Assembly: GCA_940671915.1 (NCBI GenBank) | Contig: CALNVZ010001721.1 | Span: 43,678,546-43,742,545 of the forward strand | Direction of reading: 5' to 3' | Length of the DNA stretch: 64,000 nucleotides | Source of the DNA: Paracentrotus lividus | Taxonomy: Eukaryota > Echinodermata > Echinoidea > Camarodonta > Echinidae | Part shown: one piece after another, positions 26,601 through 41,600 of the stretch | Layout of the letters: each line of letters starts with the position of its first letter | Position numbering within the stretch: position 1 is the stretch's first letter | Made by a program: the position numbers and the translations under genes | Notes under the pieces: generated by a model | Database searches by the model: none | The model's input: the letters and a program-made list of their open reading frames with translations, nothing else | Told to the model about the DNA's origin: nothing

Positions 26601-29600
26601 TCCTGAGCCAAGCAACAGATAGTATCTGTCAACACTTAAAGACACATCAACAGCAGCAGGTGGAGACTAATTAGTGTAAAGTCTAAAGTTCTGTATAGTT
26701 TAATTTTTTTGTTCAGTAGTAGGTGTTGCTGTGTGGGACAGATTGTTTAAAATAGAAGTCTGCTCTAAAAAATTCACCCGCTTACTCACTCAGTCCTTTG
26801 ACTCTTCTGGAGTTGTGGGGTTGGGGGTGGGGGGGGGGGGAGGGCTTAAGCAGAAGAGGCATACTTTTCCACTTGAGTGAAGTCCAATCTATTGAGTTAT
26901 ACAGTGTTGTCAATTAGCAGAACACCCTGAGGGCTACTAATAACCCTTGCTCCTGACCCGCTGTTTGCTGCTTTAAGTACAAATGACAAATTTCACATGG
27001 TTTTTCTAGGTCTGTTCAGCCCTCTGGAATGGTCATGTGTGAACTGTGAGGAACCCAAACCTTGGCAGAACAGTCTTTGAGCACAGTCTTTGAGCACCCA
27101 GGAACCCTTATATTGGAAGCTTTGTCTTTTCTGAAGCTGTTCTCTGATTTTCCATTAGAAATTTCAAACTGATTTTCTATGTTTCCTTCTAGGTCTGTTT
27201 AGCTCTCCAGAATGGTCATGGGTTGACTGTGAGGAACCTAACCCTTGGCAGAACAGTCTCTGGGCTCCTGATAACCCTCGTCCTGATAGCTATGGCTGTA
27301 CAGTCCTGGATGGTACAGGAGACCTTGTAGATGTTGGTTGTGATACTAAGCATCACTTCATCTGTGAGATATATCCCAGAGGTAAATAAAAAAAGACATC
27401 TCTTTATCTTTTTCAAATTCAAATTGAGTTTTAACAATGATTTCTAGAATTCTTACATTATTGTCATTATTGGGATGTCTCATTTGTGCATTGATTTTAA
27501 GATCTGTTTCAAAATCTCATCAAGCAAACAATAATACTCTATTTACAATTATATATATTAAGTCTTGCTTCTCTTTAAAAAAAAAAAACTTAAGAGAGTG
27601 TGTGCTATTTCGTAGGGCTGCTTAACTTGAGGTTCCTTAATGAGGTCAAATTAATCATTGTTACTGTCGCCTTCACAAATTTTGCAATGTATTCTCAAAG
27701 GGTGCCTGCATGCGAATGAATTTTTTTAGATTCATGGTGATATATTATCATGATTGATTTATTCAGGTTTCACAGGAGAGGATCAGAATATTCAGGACAT
27801 TGCAGTCAGTCCATTGATGTTTGGCATGGAAGTAAGCTGGACCCTAGCTCCAAAGCACTGTGATGTTGACCATTACAAGATATCATACAGAGAAGATATG
27901 GAAGGATCCCCAGAGCAATTTGGTAAGAATCATAGTCAGCTAGACCCTAGCCCCTAAGCACTATGATGTTTATAATTTCAAGATGTTGTGGAAGCTTAGA
28001 GCCAAAGAGCTATTTGGTAAGATTCATGATTATCTGGACTCTAGCCCCTGAGCACTAAGATGTTGATCATTACATATTATACAAAGAAACATGGATGGAG
28101 CCAAAGAGATGTTTCTTAAGAATCATGGTTAGATAGACCCTAGCCCCTAAGTAGTGGAAGTTTGATTATTACAAGATATCATTATGTAGAAGACAAGGTC
28201 AGATCTGAAGAGTTGTTTGGTAATGATCATGGTGGACTCTAGCTCCAAAGCACTGTGATGTTGACCATTACAAGATCTCATATAGAGAAGATATAGATTG
28301 AGCTGAAGAGCTGTTTGGTAAGATTGCATGAATACCAGATAATCAGCCCCCAGATAATTGTGATTCATAGGTTTCATACTGAAAATGGAAAAAGAAAAAA
28401 CAATGAAGGTCCCAGACAAAATTTTTGTACTCTTCTGAAAATACTCGTTTATTTTTAGCGTTTAATGTTTAAGGTTTGATATTTACCCATGTATGAGAAA
28501 ACCTTGACTTTGCGATGGTTTTAAAAAATTGGTATCTTTGCAGTTATTCCTGTAAACCCTTGAGAAATGAAGATGTTGAATGTGTGAGAGAGATGCATGA
28601 TCGAGGAAATTTTGAGAAATACACATCAAAGTCAGTGAGAGAAAGATGGAGAGAAGAGAGTTGGATAATTCATATTTATAGAAAGAATTTTCATCAAAAG
28701 TAGAGAAAGAAAAATTTACATTTCATTTAAGCTACTTTACCCAATTTATTTTGGTCTACATTTTGTATTTTCAGCTATTGAGTATGATGATGATTCTACA
28801 TCTACCACCATCACTGACCTGTATCCTAATAGAACATACAATGTCACAGTAGCAGCTGTCCTCAATACTGGTATTGAACTGAGCCCTGTTGGACCTGTAC
28901 AAGTAACCACCCGTAAGTTATTGAATACCAGCTCCATAGCCAGAACTTTTCAGGGGGATTGGTATGTCAAGAAAACAGACCATTGATATATAAAGTAATT
29001 ATTTTTAAGATAAATGGTCGGCATTATAATACTACTATGGTATGCGGAGTGGACCTTTCAGTTGATTTTATTTTATTTATTTATTAATTTTTTTTTTTTT
29101 TGGGGGGGGACCTTTGGGGGATGCATATATTCCAGACGCAAGAGCCCCTCCTTGCTATGGGCCATGATAATGTTTCAGTCACACCACCAAACTGACTTCA
29201 AACTGACCACATTCTGTGATAATGTAATTGTATGAAGCACTGATGTCATTTTGGAGTCAAATCTTGCTGGTGTGATTGAGGTAAGCTCTCTTCGATTGTG
29301 AAATCATTATTGTTCTTACATCTACAGCTTTTCTCATTACTTTACTTTATCATGTTATAGTTTTAATTGAATTGACTGGAGTTGACAAAATTGAAAGTGA
29401 TTGTCATGTAGTAGATTTTATGGAGACATTTATCTAGAGATAGAAGAAAATTTGTTTATAAATTAAAAATAATGCCCTGAATCAAATGCATTCTGAGAAC
29501 TGGATATTTGACATGACAATGTGCTCATGACTATTGCCAATTACTTTGTTGCAAAGAAATTTTGTTGTGCTGGACATAAAGGCACATTGACACACATGCA

Positions 29601-32600
29601 CATGATTGAAATCTTTGCTTGGAAAATCATCTTGTTAAAACGAAACCTTGTTATATTCATGCAAGTTGTTATAATTGTCGTTGAATGTATTGATGTTTGT
29701 CTTTAATCAGCTGCCTGTCCTGACAACTATGAAGAGGGACATAATGGTCACTGCTATCGCTTCAGGATCCTAGACGATGGAACTCGATGGATGAGAGGTA
29801 GACAGACCTGTGATAACGTAGACGACTCTGACTACGCTATTATCAACGATCAGGAAGAGCTTGACTACCTTCTGAATCGCAGTGCTGAGGTTAATCCTGA
29901 AATGACATGGTGGATCGGTAATTATAGAAAATCTTGAGATCTGAACCCTCAAAAATAAGATGTTTGCGATCAAATGCAAATTTGAAAGAGCAATTTCAAG
30001 TAGTTACTGTCATTTTTTTTAGATAAAAAGCCCAATTACACAAATATTTCCAAGCAATAGATATTGCAAAGTTGAAAGAGTGATTCTAATTGATCACAAA
30101 AAAAAAAAAATGCAACAATGATCCTGCTTGGCCATTGCCATTTTGTGATTGATTGCAAACCTTTCTGTTCAGGGAACCTGGTTATAAACTCTGATAGGAC
30201 CACAGGAAAGAATGGTGTTGGAGTTCTTTTTCTGATTTCAGCTTTTCTTGGCTCTTTTTATTTTTGGTCACTCATCGATCATCACACCCCTGAGGAAATA
30301 TATATTTGATGTTTTGACATGTAAATGGATATCTGCCCCCAAAATCTTGGTACAGGGTGTATACTAACTTAGAAGATCAAGGAAGACAACCCATTCACAG
30401 CTCCTTATCCACTCACTCTGTTCATATTTTTATTCCCAGCTAAATGATAAAGACACAAAATTAACAAAGTTAGAGAAAATGACCACTGGGTGGCTAGTGC
30501 CAGATTAATTATACACATACATACATAGGCCTACATAAATTTTGGCATTTATATAGCACTTTTCATTTAAAAATGCCCAAAACGCTTCATAAAATGCTTC
30601 TACTCTATGCTTACAGTATATAAAGTGGATCAAAGATAAAAATAAATAAATTTTCAATTTCATTGTTACCGTGGAGAGGCTTAATTTAAAGCTAAATGTA
30701 TTCTATAATTTTGTCATCCTAACAATCTCTCCATAATTATCATTTCTCCAGGTATATCTGATTTATCAATGCCTGGATCATGGGGCTGGGTTGATTGTAG
30801 CCCCCTTACATCATGGCAGTCAGGACTATGGGCACCTACCTATCCTACTGGTCTACCAGCACAATGTGTGGCACTGCGCCCTGATGGAGGGCTGCTAGAT
30901 CTCAACTGTGAGACCAGGCTTAGTTATCTTTGTGAGATCTTTCCTAAAGGTAACTAGTCATATTCTTTTTGAATTTTTTTAAAGGCCTTCTTTCTAATAA
31001 TTATCCTTCTTACATCTATATTTATCCAAGTTGATCTTCAAGCAAAGGTTGATTTTCTAAGGAAAACAAAACAGACAAAATGAGAGAACACAGATGTAAT
31101 AATATTTCTTTTATCCAGATAAGCGGTTAATTCAACAAAACTTTTTTTTTCGGAATTCACACCAAGAAAATCTTTACAGATTAATATTTTACGTTATCGT
31201 AGGACCAAACATTACAACAACACGTTATACCATTACATTTACAACAGCATCAATAATGCTGTTATGTTTGGATGACTGTCAAACAAATAGTCAACTGACA
31301 AACAGAGACAAATCCTGAAACATTTTACAAAAATAAACAAAAACAGTAAATAGAATGAAGACAACAATTTTAAAGACAATCCACAACCGATCTCCAACAT
31401 TCTTTTCTCCTTCACACAGGGTTTGACTCAGATGCTATCATGGTTACGGATGTCATGGCGGAGGGATATTCAAACTATATCGACGTCAGTTGGGATCTTC
31501 CCGAGAATAGCTGTGATGTCATTGGTTATGTCATCTACTATGAGCTGTCCGATGGCACGGGGGACAGAAAATCAAGTAAAATATTCAATTTAAGTCCTAA
31601 AAATTGTCAATTTATTAGAATAAAAATGTAGTTCTGACTGCGATTAACATGACAGTTGATTGGATGTGCTCATTTTGATCCAGTCAAATATTTTACCACT
31701 GAAATCAATTGACTGCAGTCACCTGTGAAGTTGGTCTTTGGTTTACATATCATGCAAAGTGATTTATACTTGGTATTTAAGTTGATGTTTCCAGATTCCA
31801 TTTATAATTCCAATTAAAACATAAACATTAAAATAAATTGTAGTCTTGTTTGATAAAGAAATTATGGACATTTCAAAATGTTTCTGCTTTAATATGTCAA
31901 GTGCAAATAAGGAGAAGATAAAAAAGAGAATTCAGTAATTTTCATGTTTAACTGCATTGTTTGCCACTTGATTTCTACAGTGCATATCAACGGAGGACAG
32001 AATACAACTAGCGGAGCAATCAGAGGATTAACACTTGGCACTTCATACTCCATCACTGTAGCAGTCAGCACAAGCCAAGAGATGGAACTGCAACAAACAA
32101 CTCCAATCAATGCAACGACAAGTGAGTTGTCTTACTTTCTTAATCAGTTGAATTATAAGAGGTGTTGTGGCTGAGTGGGCTATATCCTCCAATTTGTCTC
32201 CTCTCTGCTCGCTCACTGTTGTACAAACTCAATGGCGTGGAACGATGTCTCCGCTACTGATGAAATGAATGAGAGTGAATGGACTGGTGACTTATAACCA
32301 GATTATGCCGCTGAGTGGATAAATCGTAGGCTGTTGATCACAGGGTACATGTTTCAAGTCTAGCTATTTTACTAATGTCCTTTTTGAAAGGTATTAATAT
32401 AAATTTGCCAATCACGACCCAGGTGAGGTTAATCGGTACTGGTATGATTTAAGATATTCTTGGGGGGTGTTTCACAAAGAGTTAAGTAGACTATAAGGTC
32501 GCACTTAACTTTTACGCGCATCTTGTTTTATAACGCGCAATTTAATTGATAGATTTCACAATGGCGCGCATCCCCTGAGCATGGTCAGTCCAATGAAGTG

Positions 32601-35600
32601 ATGCGTAATGTAACGCACGAAACTAACGATTTAAAGGAGGAGTCCGGGCTGAAATGAAAAAAGTTTTGTAAAATTAAGTAAAATTCATCAAGCACAACAC
32701 AGAAAATTTCATCAAAATCGGATGAAAAATAACAAAGTTATGCAATTTTTTAGGTCTTGATTTCTTTTGTAAAACAGTTCTAGGCAATTGTCTCATTGTC
32801 TCATTTGAATATTTGAATATTCAAATGAGCAAACTGATGATGTCACAGTCCCCCTACTTCTTGTGTATTTTATTATATGAAATCCTGTTTATCTCATTTT
32901 TTCATATATTGCGTATACAGAAAATCTGTCCCTCATACTGAAATAAGTAAAAGCACTTGTGACCTTGAACATTCCACAAGGATTAATCCGTGTTTTTATG
33001 TCCTTGGGGCAGAAAATCTTGATAATTGATATTTCATACAATAAAATACAAAGAAAGTAGGGGGACTGAGACATCATCAATTTGCCAATTTGAAGAACTG
33101 TTTCCTAAAAAATTCAAAACCTAAGAAAATTCATAACTTTGCTATTTCTTATCCGATTTTGATGAAATTTTCAGTGTTGTGCTTTGTAGATTTTACTTTA
33201 TTTTTCTTATAATGCAAACTCCAGCCCGGATGAGTCCTTTAAGTGCGATTTTTAAGTCTACTTAACTCTTTGTGAAACACCCCCCAGGTCAGTGTAATGA
33301 CCAAGAGTTTGCCCCTTTGAATAGTCAACTAGACTGATGACACATTATGAGTGCTGTATTATTATGGTTTTCAATTTTGATTATCATCAGTGTGATTTAC
33401 TCATGTAAATCGCATTTGCTACTGTCACAGTCCTCCAGTGCATTTTAGGGTCAAAAGTGGCTATCTACAAGTGTGAAGCATAACAAATATTGGCTATTAT
33501 AATGGCAATTATCATCCTTTGTTATACCTACTCATACAGATTCAACATGCCCTGTTGACTATGAGGAGGGTCCCAATGGACACTGCTATCGATTCTGGCT
33601 TCCAAGCAGAGGATATTGGTGGGGAACAGCGAGACAGGTTTGCAACGGCGATGTCGCTTACTCAGATCTCCTTTTGATCGATGACCAGGAGGAGTATGAT
33701 TTTGTGATGAACAGGACTGCAGACCTGAGTGCTAATGACACGTGGTGGATAGGTAGGGTATATTACCTGTGAATAGTGAGGATTATGATGATGGTTGTGG
33801 TGGTGGAGTGATGAAGATGAAGATGAAGATGATGATGATTATGATGATGATGACAATGACGATAACAATGATGATGGTGATGAAGATAATTATGATGTGG
33901 ATGATGATGTCGATGATGATGATGATGAAGAAGATGATTTTGATGATGATGATGATGATGATAAAGATAATAAAAGAAACGATGGTAATGATAAGAAAGA
34001 TGATAGGTTATTATTGATCTTTATATTTTAGAGGCATGAAAGCTCATAAGAAAGAACCATGTTCTCATAATTGGGATATATGATGTCTGTCTTTATTGTG
34101 GATTATAGTTTTTACTAGTGTACCATTTTGAATTGGCTACAAATCCTTCCCAGGAAGATGGGTGTCGTAAGGGCTGTGTCGGACTTAGAATGCCTAGAAA
34201 TGCCACTATTACTTATCCTTTTTATTGCCAATAAAATGTTACAACTTTTATTATTATTATTATTCCTGTTTCTCTCAGGTTATACTGATCAGTCCATGGA
34301 GGGTGAGTGGAGCTGGATTGACTGCCAGCAATCTAATGACTGGCAGGAGACTCTATGGGCTCCTGGTTACCCTGGTAATGGAGCTCATGATTGTGCTGTT
34401 CTCCAGCCTACCGGTGATGTCATTGATGTTGTCTGTGACTCTGTAAGCATACCTGGATTTGTATGTGAGATAGCATCAAGAGGTAATTCCTTGTTGTTAA
34501 GAAGCAATAGATGTAACTTTCTATTAATAGAGGATACAAGTTTTTAATGATGTGTTTATAGTACCAAAAGTCATCTTTATTGGGCTATCTATGGTGATCT
34601 GTTGTTCTTTGGCACACAAAGAAATAAAGAGTATAAAGTTTCATAGATATTTATAACTCAGGGCATTTTCACATGCCGTCCTAGCTAGCCCTTCTGTTGT
34701 GAGAAAAGAGAAAAACTCAAGAAATTAAGAGGCAATGCAAGTTTCAGAAAACTTTTCAAATCTGATTTGAACCGATCTACACCATGTTTTTGGTTTCTGG
34801 AGCAATGTTGGTTTGAGGATCCAAGATACAAAGCAAATATATCCAAATGCTATAATATTTATTTTCCCCCTATTTCTTCACTGATGTTTCTAATACCTGT
34901 ACAGGGACATCTTGACAAGACAAGTTCTGAAAAAATACCCCTTGTAACAACTAAAATCCTGTGGTCCTGATTGTATGACACCTTTTTTTGTATGACTTTG
35001 TCATGTTCTGTTATAATAAAATACCTACTATAACATGAAAATTGCTCGGTCCCAACTGCATTGTACCTCGTTATATCGAGATTTCCCTGTATTTTAGATA
35101 TGTGTCGGTATAGAGACTTGCTAATTAATATCAAGTAATAAGGTTTCACATGTGCTACTAATCTTTTATTTGCACCTGTACAGAGTTTGACTGGGAAGAT
35201 GCCAACGTTCAAGACTTATTGGCGACTGGAATCAAGGATGGTCTTGATGTCACATGGACAGTGTCTCCATTGAGCTGTGATGTCATAGGATATCGGGTCA
35301 TCTATCAACTTGATGAACCGGGCTTACAGTCAGAGTTTAGTAAGTTACTACTTTCCTTCAAGAGAAATCAGCTTTCTTTCAGTTGCCATCCTGATCAGGC
35401 AGTAGTCCATGCATGGACCATTATGGTAGTTATTCCTTGTGTTCTCCTGGTCTTGTTTTTGTGTTTTGTCTTTGTCCAGAAATAAAGTAAAATAAATATA
35501 TAAATAGAGAATAGGTAAAATAATCAAGAGTGAATATTTTCCGAATACAATGTAAATGTTTATAATGTCGTAAGAAATATTAACCTACTGTCTGTAGTAT

Positions 35601-38600
35601 TGAAAAATTTAGTTGGAATTTTGAGAGTTGGATCATTTGTTATATTTAGGTCAAATTTTATGAAGATGCATTTTACTGAGCTATGCCACTCATAATAAAA
35701 TCCAGTCCCAATTTCTGTCACATACTGCAATGATTGTAGAGTCCATGCCATGCAATACCATTATTCAGTTCAGTTTTCTTTCCTGTAATACAGTGATTGT
35801 GTATGGTGGTGATGTAGAAGGTGTAAGCATCACTAGTCTCATACCTGAGCGGAGATACATCATTGGTGTAGCAGCGATACTCAACACTGATGCTGAGCTC
35901 CCTCCTGTCTATGTAACCGGATACCCAGGTCAGTGCTTCAGAAGTGTTAAATTTGAATGAGAATATATGTGATGCATCATATCAGAATGAGACACAAGTT
36001 GCCCAGCAAAGAGTAGAGGAAATTGGCAAAATAATGAAATTTTAAATACTTTCCCGTTATTGTTTGTCACAATTTTTTTAGGGAGTACAAATGAAATATT
36101 AAAGATCCAGAAAATCAAATGTGTATTTCCCCAAAAGTTGACATATTTAATTATTTTGCTGATTTCCTTGACTCTTTTTTTTTTTTTAAACTCTTTGCTT
36201 GCCGACTTGTGTCTCATTTTGATATGATAAATCACATATATCCTGTCGTTTGCCTGTTATCTTTTAATCATGCCTTTTATTTTTATAAAGTTATACATTG
36301 CAGGCAGAGGCTTGCATAGTACTGAAAAGGACTGTGGATAGAGGAGAAGAGGAAATAGAGAGTTGAGAATGGTAGCACTAGAGAGGAAAGAGTAGAAACT
36401 AGACAAGAGGAATTCTTTTCTTGATTAAAAATTACTGTTAACAAGACGAGAAGGCCAGATGCAAGGAAGGCTTGTAATAGGGTAAGAGGAGAGAGCTCAA
36501 CATCCAGACAGCTGGACTGTCTGTCTTCAGGAGTGAAATGAAACTGCACACAAAGCCCATATTGTGAACATACTCCAACTCATGAATAAGACAATGCAAT
36601 GGGAACTATATCATAGGGATGAAATAGATGGTCTGCTCATAAATGATACATTTTTGGTATTATTGATAAACATTGTTTTTTCTCTGCTTCAGTGGTCTGC
36701 CCGAATAACTACGAGAAAGGACCCAATGGCCACTGCTATCGCTTCAGGATCCTAGACCCAGGTTCTCATTGGCCGACAGGGAGAAGAACATGTGACAACG
36801 TAGGAGAAGACTCTGATCTTGCTGTCATCAATGATCCAGAAGAACTTTCCTTCCTCCTCAACCGGAGTGCTGAAATTGACCCAGATGTGACTTGGTGGAT
36901 TGGTAAGAAGAGATTTATTTGGAAGGTGGTGTGTTTCTAATTACAATTTTACAAATAAGTATACCGATGTCTTGGAATCTACCCTTATGACATGGCATCC
37001 CTTTATATTTCACCTTCAGTCTTGAACTACTCAAACTGTCCAGTATCCTAGAATGCAACTTTAAACAAACAATATCCACTACTAAAATGAATAACATTGT
37101 TGAAAATCCAAGAACATCTTTCGTATCCAGGAGTAATGAATAATGTTAATGACACTGTGTAACAATAGGTTGCCAAATTGATAAGTGTTACATGTACATA
37201 CAATTGCATGTAAAGGGGCTGTCCCACTGGAGGCGATCGTTGTCACGACAACTGGCAATCTTGCTGTTGTGAGTGTGGTAGCAAGTTGTTGTTGTAGCCT
37301 AGCTTAGATAGAGTCGTATGTAGGTTTATAATCCCCTTTTTAAAGATGAACTCCTTATTATTATAATTATGAAATTATCAGGTTGTCGCCACAACGATCG
37401 CCGCCTGTGGGACAGGCCCTTTAGTTAGAAATGCATTTCTGCTCATTTAAACTGAAAACTGACACTCAATCCTGAAATGGTGTCTAGGCAAGAAAAAAGA
37501 CACATAGTTCAGCATTAGGACCAAAAACTTTGATTCACCTTTTGTCTTTCTGTATAGGTTTATCTGATCTGTACATATAGGGGGAGTGGAGATGGGCAGA
37601 TTGTTCCAACCCTACCCCTTCCAAAACTCCCTATTAGCCCCTGATAACCACTCTAATTTCTTCTCGTCTCTCTAGGTTTATCTGATCTCTACATTGAGGG
37701 GAGAGTGGAAGGGGTAGAGTGTTCCACCCCTACCACCTCCCAACATCCACTTTCAAGACTTCTGTGGGCCCCTAGTTACCCCTCTGATCTCTTGTATTCA
37801 TCTTTAGAGGTTTACCTAAACTTGCTAAAGGCATACCTCCTCCCCTTCCATGACTCCCTATGGGCCCCTAATTACGCCTCTGACCTCTTGTCTTCTTTCT
37901 AGGTTTATCTGATCTCTACATTGAAGGGAATTGGAGATGGGTATATTTTTCCACCCATACCCCTTCCAAGACCCCATTCCAGACCCCATATGGGTGCTGC
38001 TTATTACCCCTCTGGTCTCTTCTATTCCTCTCTAGGTTAATCTGATCTACACATTGAAGGGGAGTGGAGATCTGTCAACTGTATTACCAATACCCCCTTT
38101 CAAGACCCCCTATGGGCACCCAATTACATTGAGAGGAGTGGAGATCGGTAGACTTTTCCACCCCTATCCTCTTCCAAAACTCCCAATGGTACCAAATTAC
38201 TGCCTCTCACCTCTTGTCTTCTCTCTAGGTTTATCTGATCTATACATTGAAGGGGAGTGGAGATGGGTGGATTGTTCGATGACTACCCCCTTCCAAGATT
38301 CCCTATGGGCTCCCGATTACCCTTCTGATGCTGGATATACATGTGCTGCTCTACAACCTAGCGGTGATGTCATCAACCTTCCTTGTGATCGACGATTCAG
38401 CTATCTATGTGAACTCGATCCCAAAGGTATGTCTTGTTGGTTGGTTGATTGATTAGGTTTTTTTTAGGTTTCAACTATACAAATTTAACCTTGTCATATT
38501 CATTTAGTATAATCACCAAAACTCAATTCTTCACTCTTGTGAATTGCAGTTTTTGAGGTCAGCTATCAAATACTCTGTAATGTATCGGTATCGTTTCTTT

Positions 38601-41600
38601 ATCGTCTAAATTTAGCTAGTTTGCCTGAAATGAATGGACATTCATACCTAAACAATAAAAAATTTGAATTGTACATATATTTGCTAGAACTCTACTTGAA
38701 GTTTCTTCACTCTTGTAAATTTCAGGTTTTGATCTGAGCTCTCAAGTTGTTGAGAATGTCTCTGTATCAGGAGGAATGTATACCATCAATGTGAACTGGA
38801 GTCTACCTGAAGATGGATGTAATGCTGTAGGATACAAGATCTATTATGAGATATCAGGAGTAGAGAGTGATGTAAAACGATCAGGTTTGTATCAAGATCT
38901 ATTATGAGCTATCAGGAGTAGAGAGCGATGTCACACGATCAGGTTTGTATCAAGATCTATTATGAGATATCAGGAGTAGAGAGTGATGTCAAACGATCAG
39001 GTTTGTATCAAGATCTATTATGAGATATCAGGAGTAGAGAGTGATGTCAAACGATCAGGTTTGTATCAAGATCTATTATGAGATATCAGGAGTAGAGAGT
39101 GATGTCACACGATCAGGTTTGTACCAAGATCTATTATGAGCTATCAGGAGTAGAGAGTGATGTCACACGATCAGGTTTGTATCAAGATCTATTATGAGCT
39201 ATCAGGAGTAGAGAGTGATGTCACACGATCAGGTTTGAATCAAGATCTATTATGAGCTATCAGGAGTAGAGAGTGATGTCAAATGATCAGGTTAGAATCA
39301 AGATATATTATGAGATATCAGGAGTAGAGAGCTATGTCAAACGATCAGGTTTGAATCAAGATCTATTATGAGCTATCAGGAGTAGAGAGTGATGTCAAAC
39401 GATCAGGTTTGTACCAAGATCTATTATGAGCTATCAGGAGTAGAGAGTGATGTCAAACGATCAGGTTTGTACCAAGATCTATTATGAGATATCAGGAGTA
39501 GAGAGTGATGTCAAACGATCAGGTTTGTATCAAGATCTATTATGAGATATCAGGAGTAGAGAGTGATGTCAAACGATCAGGTTTGTATCAAGATCTATTA
39601 TGAGATATCAGGAGTAGAGAGTGATGTCACACGATCAGGTTTGTACCAAGATCTATTATGAGCTATCAGGAGTAGAGAGTGATGTCAAAGGATCGGGTTT
39701 GTACCAAGAATCTTGTTATTGTAATGATTAGAATTGTTTCGCATAAAGCTCTACACATGCAAATTTGTCAGAAAAAATAGAGAAAAAATAACCATCAACA
39801 ATCATTTACATATATGTAAGTTCAGAAACAATGTATAAAAATTTGAATAATTCAGATTCAGGTTCATTTTATTTGTCCATTTAGGAAATTCTATTTGTCG
39901 GCATGACATAGAAAACATTCAAAATACAATATGGAAGTAATAATTATACAGATACAAGTGGAACCAAAACAAACACAAAAAATGGTTCATTATATAGTAA
40001 CAGGTTTATAAGAATATAGAACATAGAAACGTGAAAGTCGTATGAGGACGCAGATAGTATGACATAAATATTATGTTTGATTTGGAGAGGATTTAAAAAA
40101 CAGAACAAGAAGAAAAGACAATTGTTTTTAGGAGAAATACATTGTAGCAACCCACTTGTTTTCAAGATTATTCTTATTTATCTCCCAATATGTTTTTCCA
40201 CAGTATATGTCAGTGGTGGTGATTCTGTGGAGGGTTCTGTTACTGGTCTCCGTGCCGACACATCTTACGAGATCAAAGTTGCTATTTACACAAGCAAGGA
40301 TACCGAGTTGGGTGAAACGGAACCCATCGATGTCTTTACAGGTTAGTTGCAATTACATGGATCAATGCCTAAATTTAATTGAAATTTTCATTGTATGAAC
40401 TTGTATATAAAGGTCACCTTTCTGTAAATAACACTCTTCTTTTCTCCATTAAACAATTACTGGAATACATGTTTCATTGCATACTATGTATTATACATCA
40501 AAACATTCCTTGCAGTCAAAGGCTGAATTAGAAATACTTATACATGGGAAATTTTTCACATAAACTAAACAATTTCTTTAAAGATACTGATTTTCTAATA
40601 AAAATACTTAGAAGTTCTTAGAACTGCAGTTTGGCATCTCTGTTATTAGTATTTGCTTTTCAACACCCCTTAACAGCATTTTATGATAAAGTGTGCTAAT
40701 AATTTGTTTATGCCTTGTTTTGTAGCTGAATGTCCTAATGAATATGATCCTGGTCCGAATGGTAACTGCTATCGATTCAGACTTTATGATCCTGGCTCAT
40801 GGTGGTCGACTGGTAGACGGGTCTGCGACAACGTCGTCGATTCCGATCTGGTGATCATCGATGATGAGATGGAGTTTGATTTCTTGATGAACAGGACAGC
40901 AGAGGTAGACCCTAATGAGAATTGGTGGATTGGTAAGCATCAAAGTAAATTCAAAAACGAAGTACATGTACCTGGGAATAGTTTAATATCTACTGAAGAT
41001 CATATGAAAGGCCATAACTAAATATGATATCAAGTATATTACCCAAACTATGATACTTTACACATCTTCAACTTCCTATCAGACACATATTTATTCATAC
41101 ACTGTTCAGTAGATTTATTATTATTAATCATTATTCACTCTATAGTACAGAGGCTGTAAGTAAAAGGTTGTCTTACTCCTAGAGCTCTGCTCCAAAATGA
41201 TGTACCTAAGATTGTAAAAAAAAAAGAAAAAAAAAAGAACTATTTGTAAGTAGATTAGCTTCAGTGCTGTATAGGAAAATAGGGTGTATGAGGGCAAAAT
41301 GGGAGGCTATGATGGGCTAACAGCAATTTAATGGAGTTTGAGGAGTGATCTGAAATGCAATTATGGACTGTTTGAGGGCCGGAGGGCTAAGAAATAGACA
41401 TATTCTTGGATCTCCAAATTGTGACATGTTTCGCTGCTCCCTCTCAGGTTATTCCGACCAGTCCGTTGAAGGTGATTGGAGATGGATTGATTGTGAAGCA
41501 TCTAACACATTTCAAAGAACACTCTGGGCTCCTGGTTACCCTGGTAACGGAGCACATGACTGTGCAGCTCTCAGACCGTCAGGTGATATCGTTGATTTGG

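Noticed and set aside
32160-32360. tRNA-like SINE (GTGGCTGAGTGGGC and GCTGAGTGGATAAATCG)
   Set aside because: Two A-box-like words but no convincing B box or tail.
33769-34031. Met/Lys-rich and Asp-rich open frames
   Set aside because: Pure products of a GAT microsatellite within an intron.
38885-39696. Regular array as a CRISPR
   Set aside because: Units are contiguous 58-bp repeats without unique spacers and derive from the adjoining exon in a eukaryotic gene.
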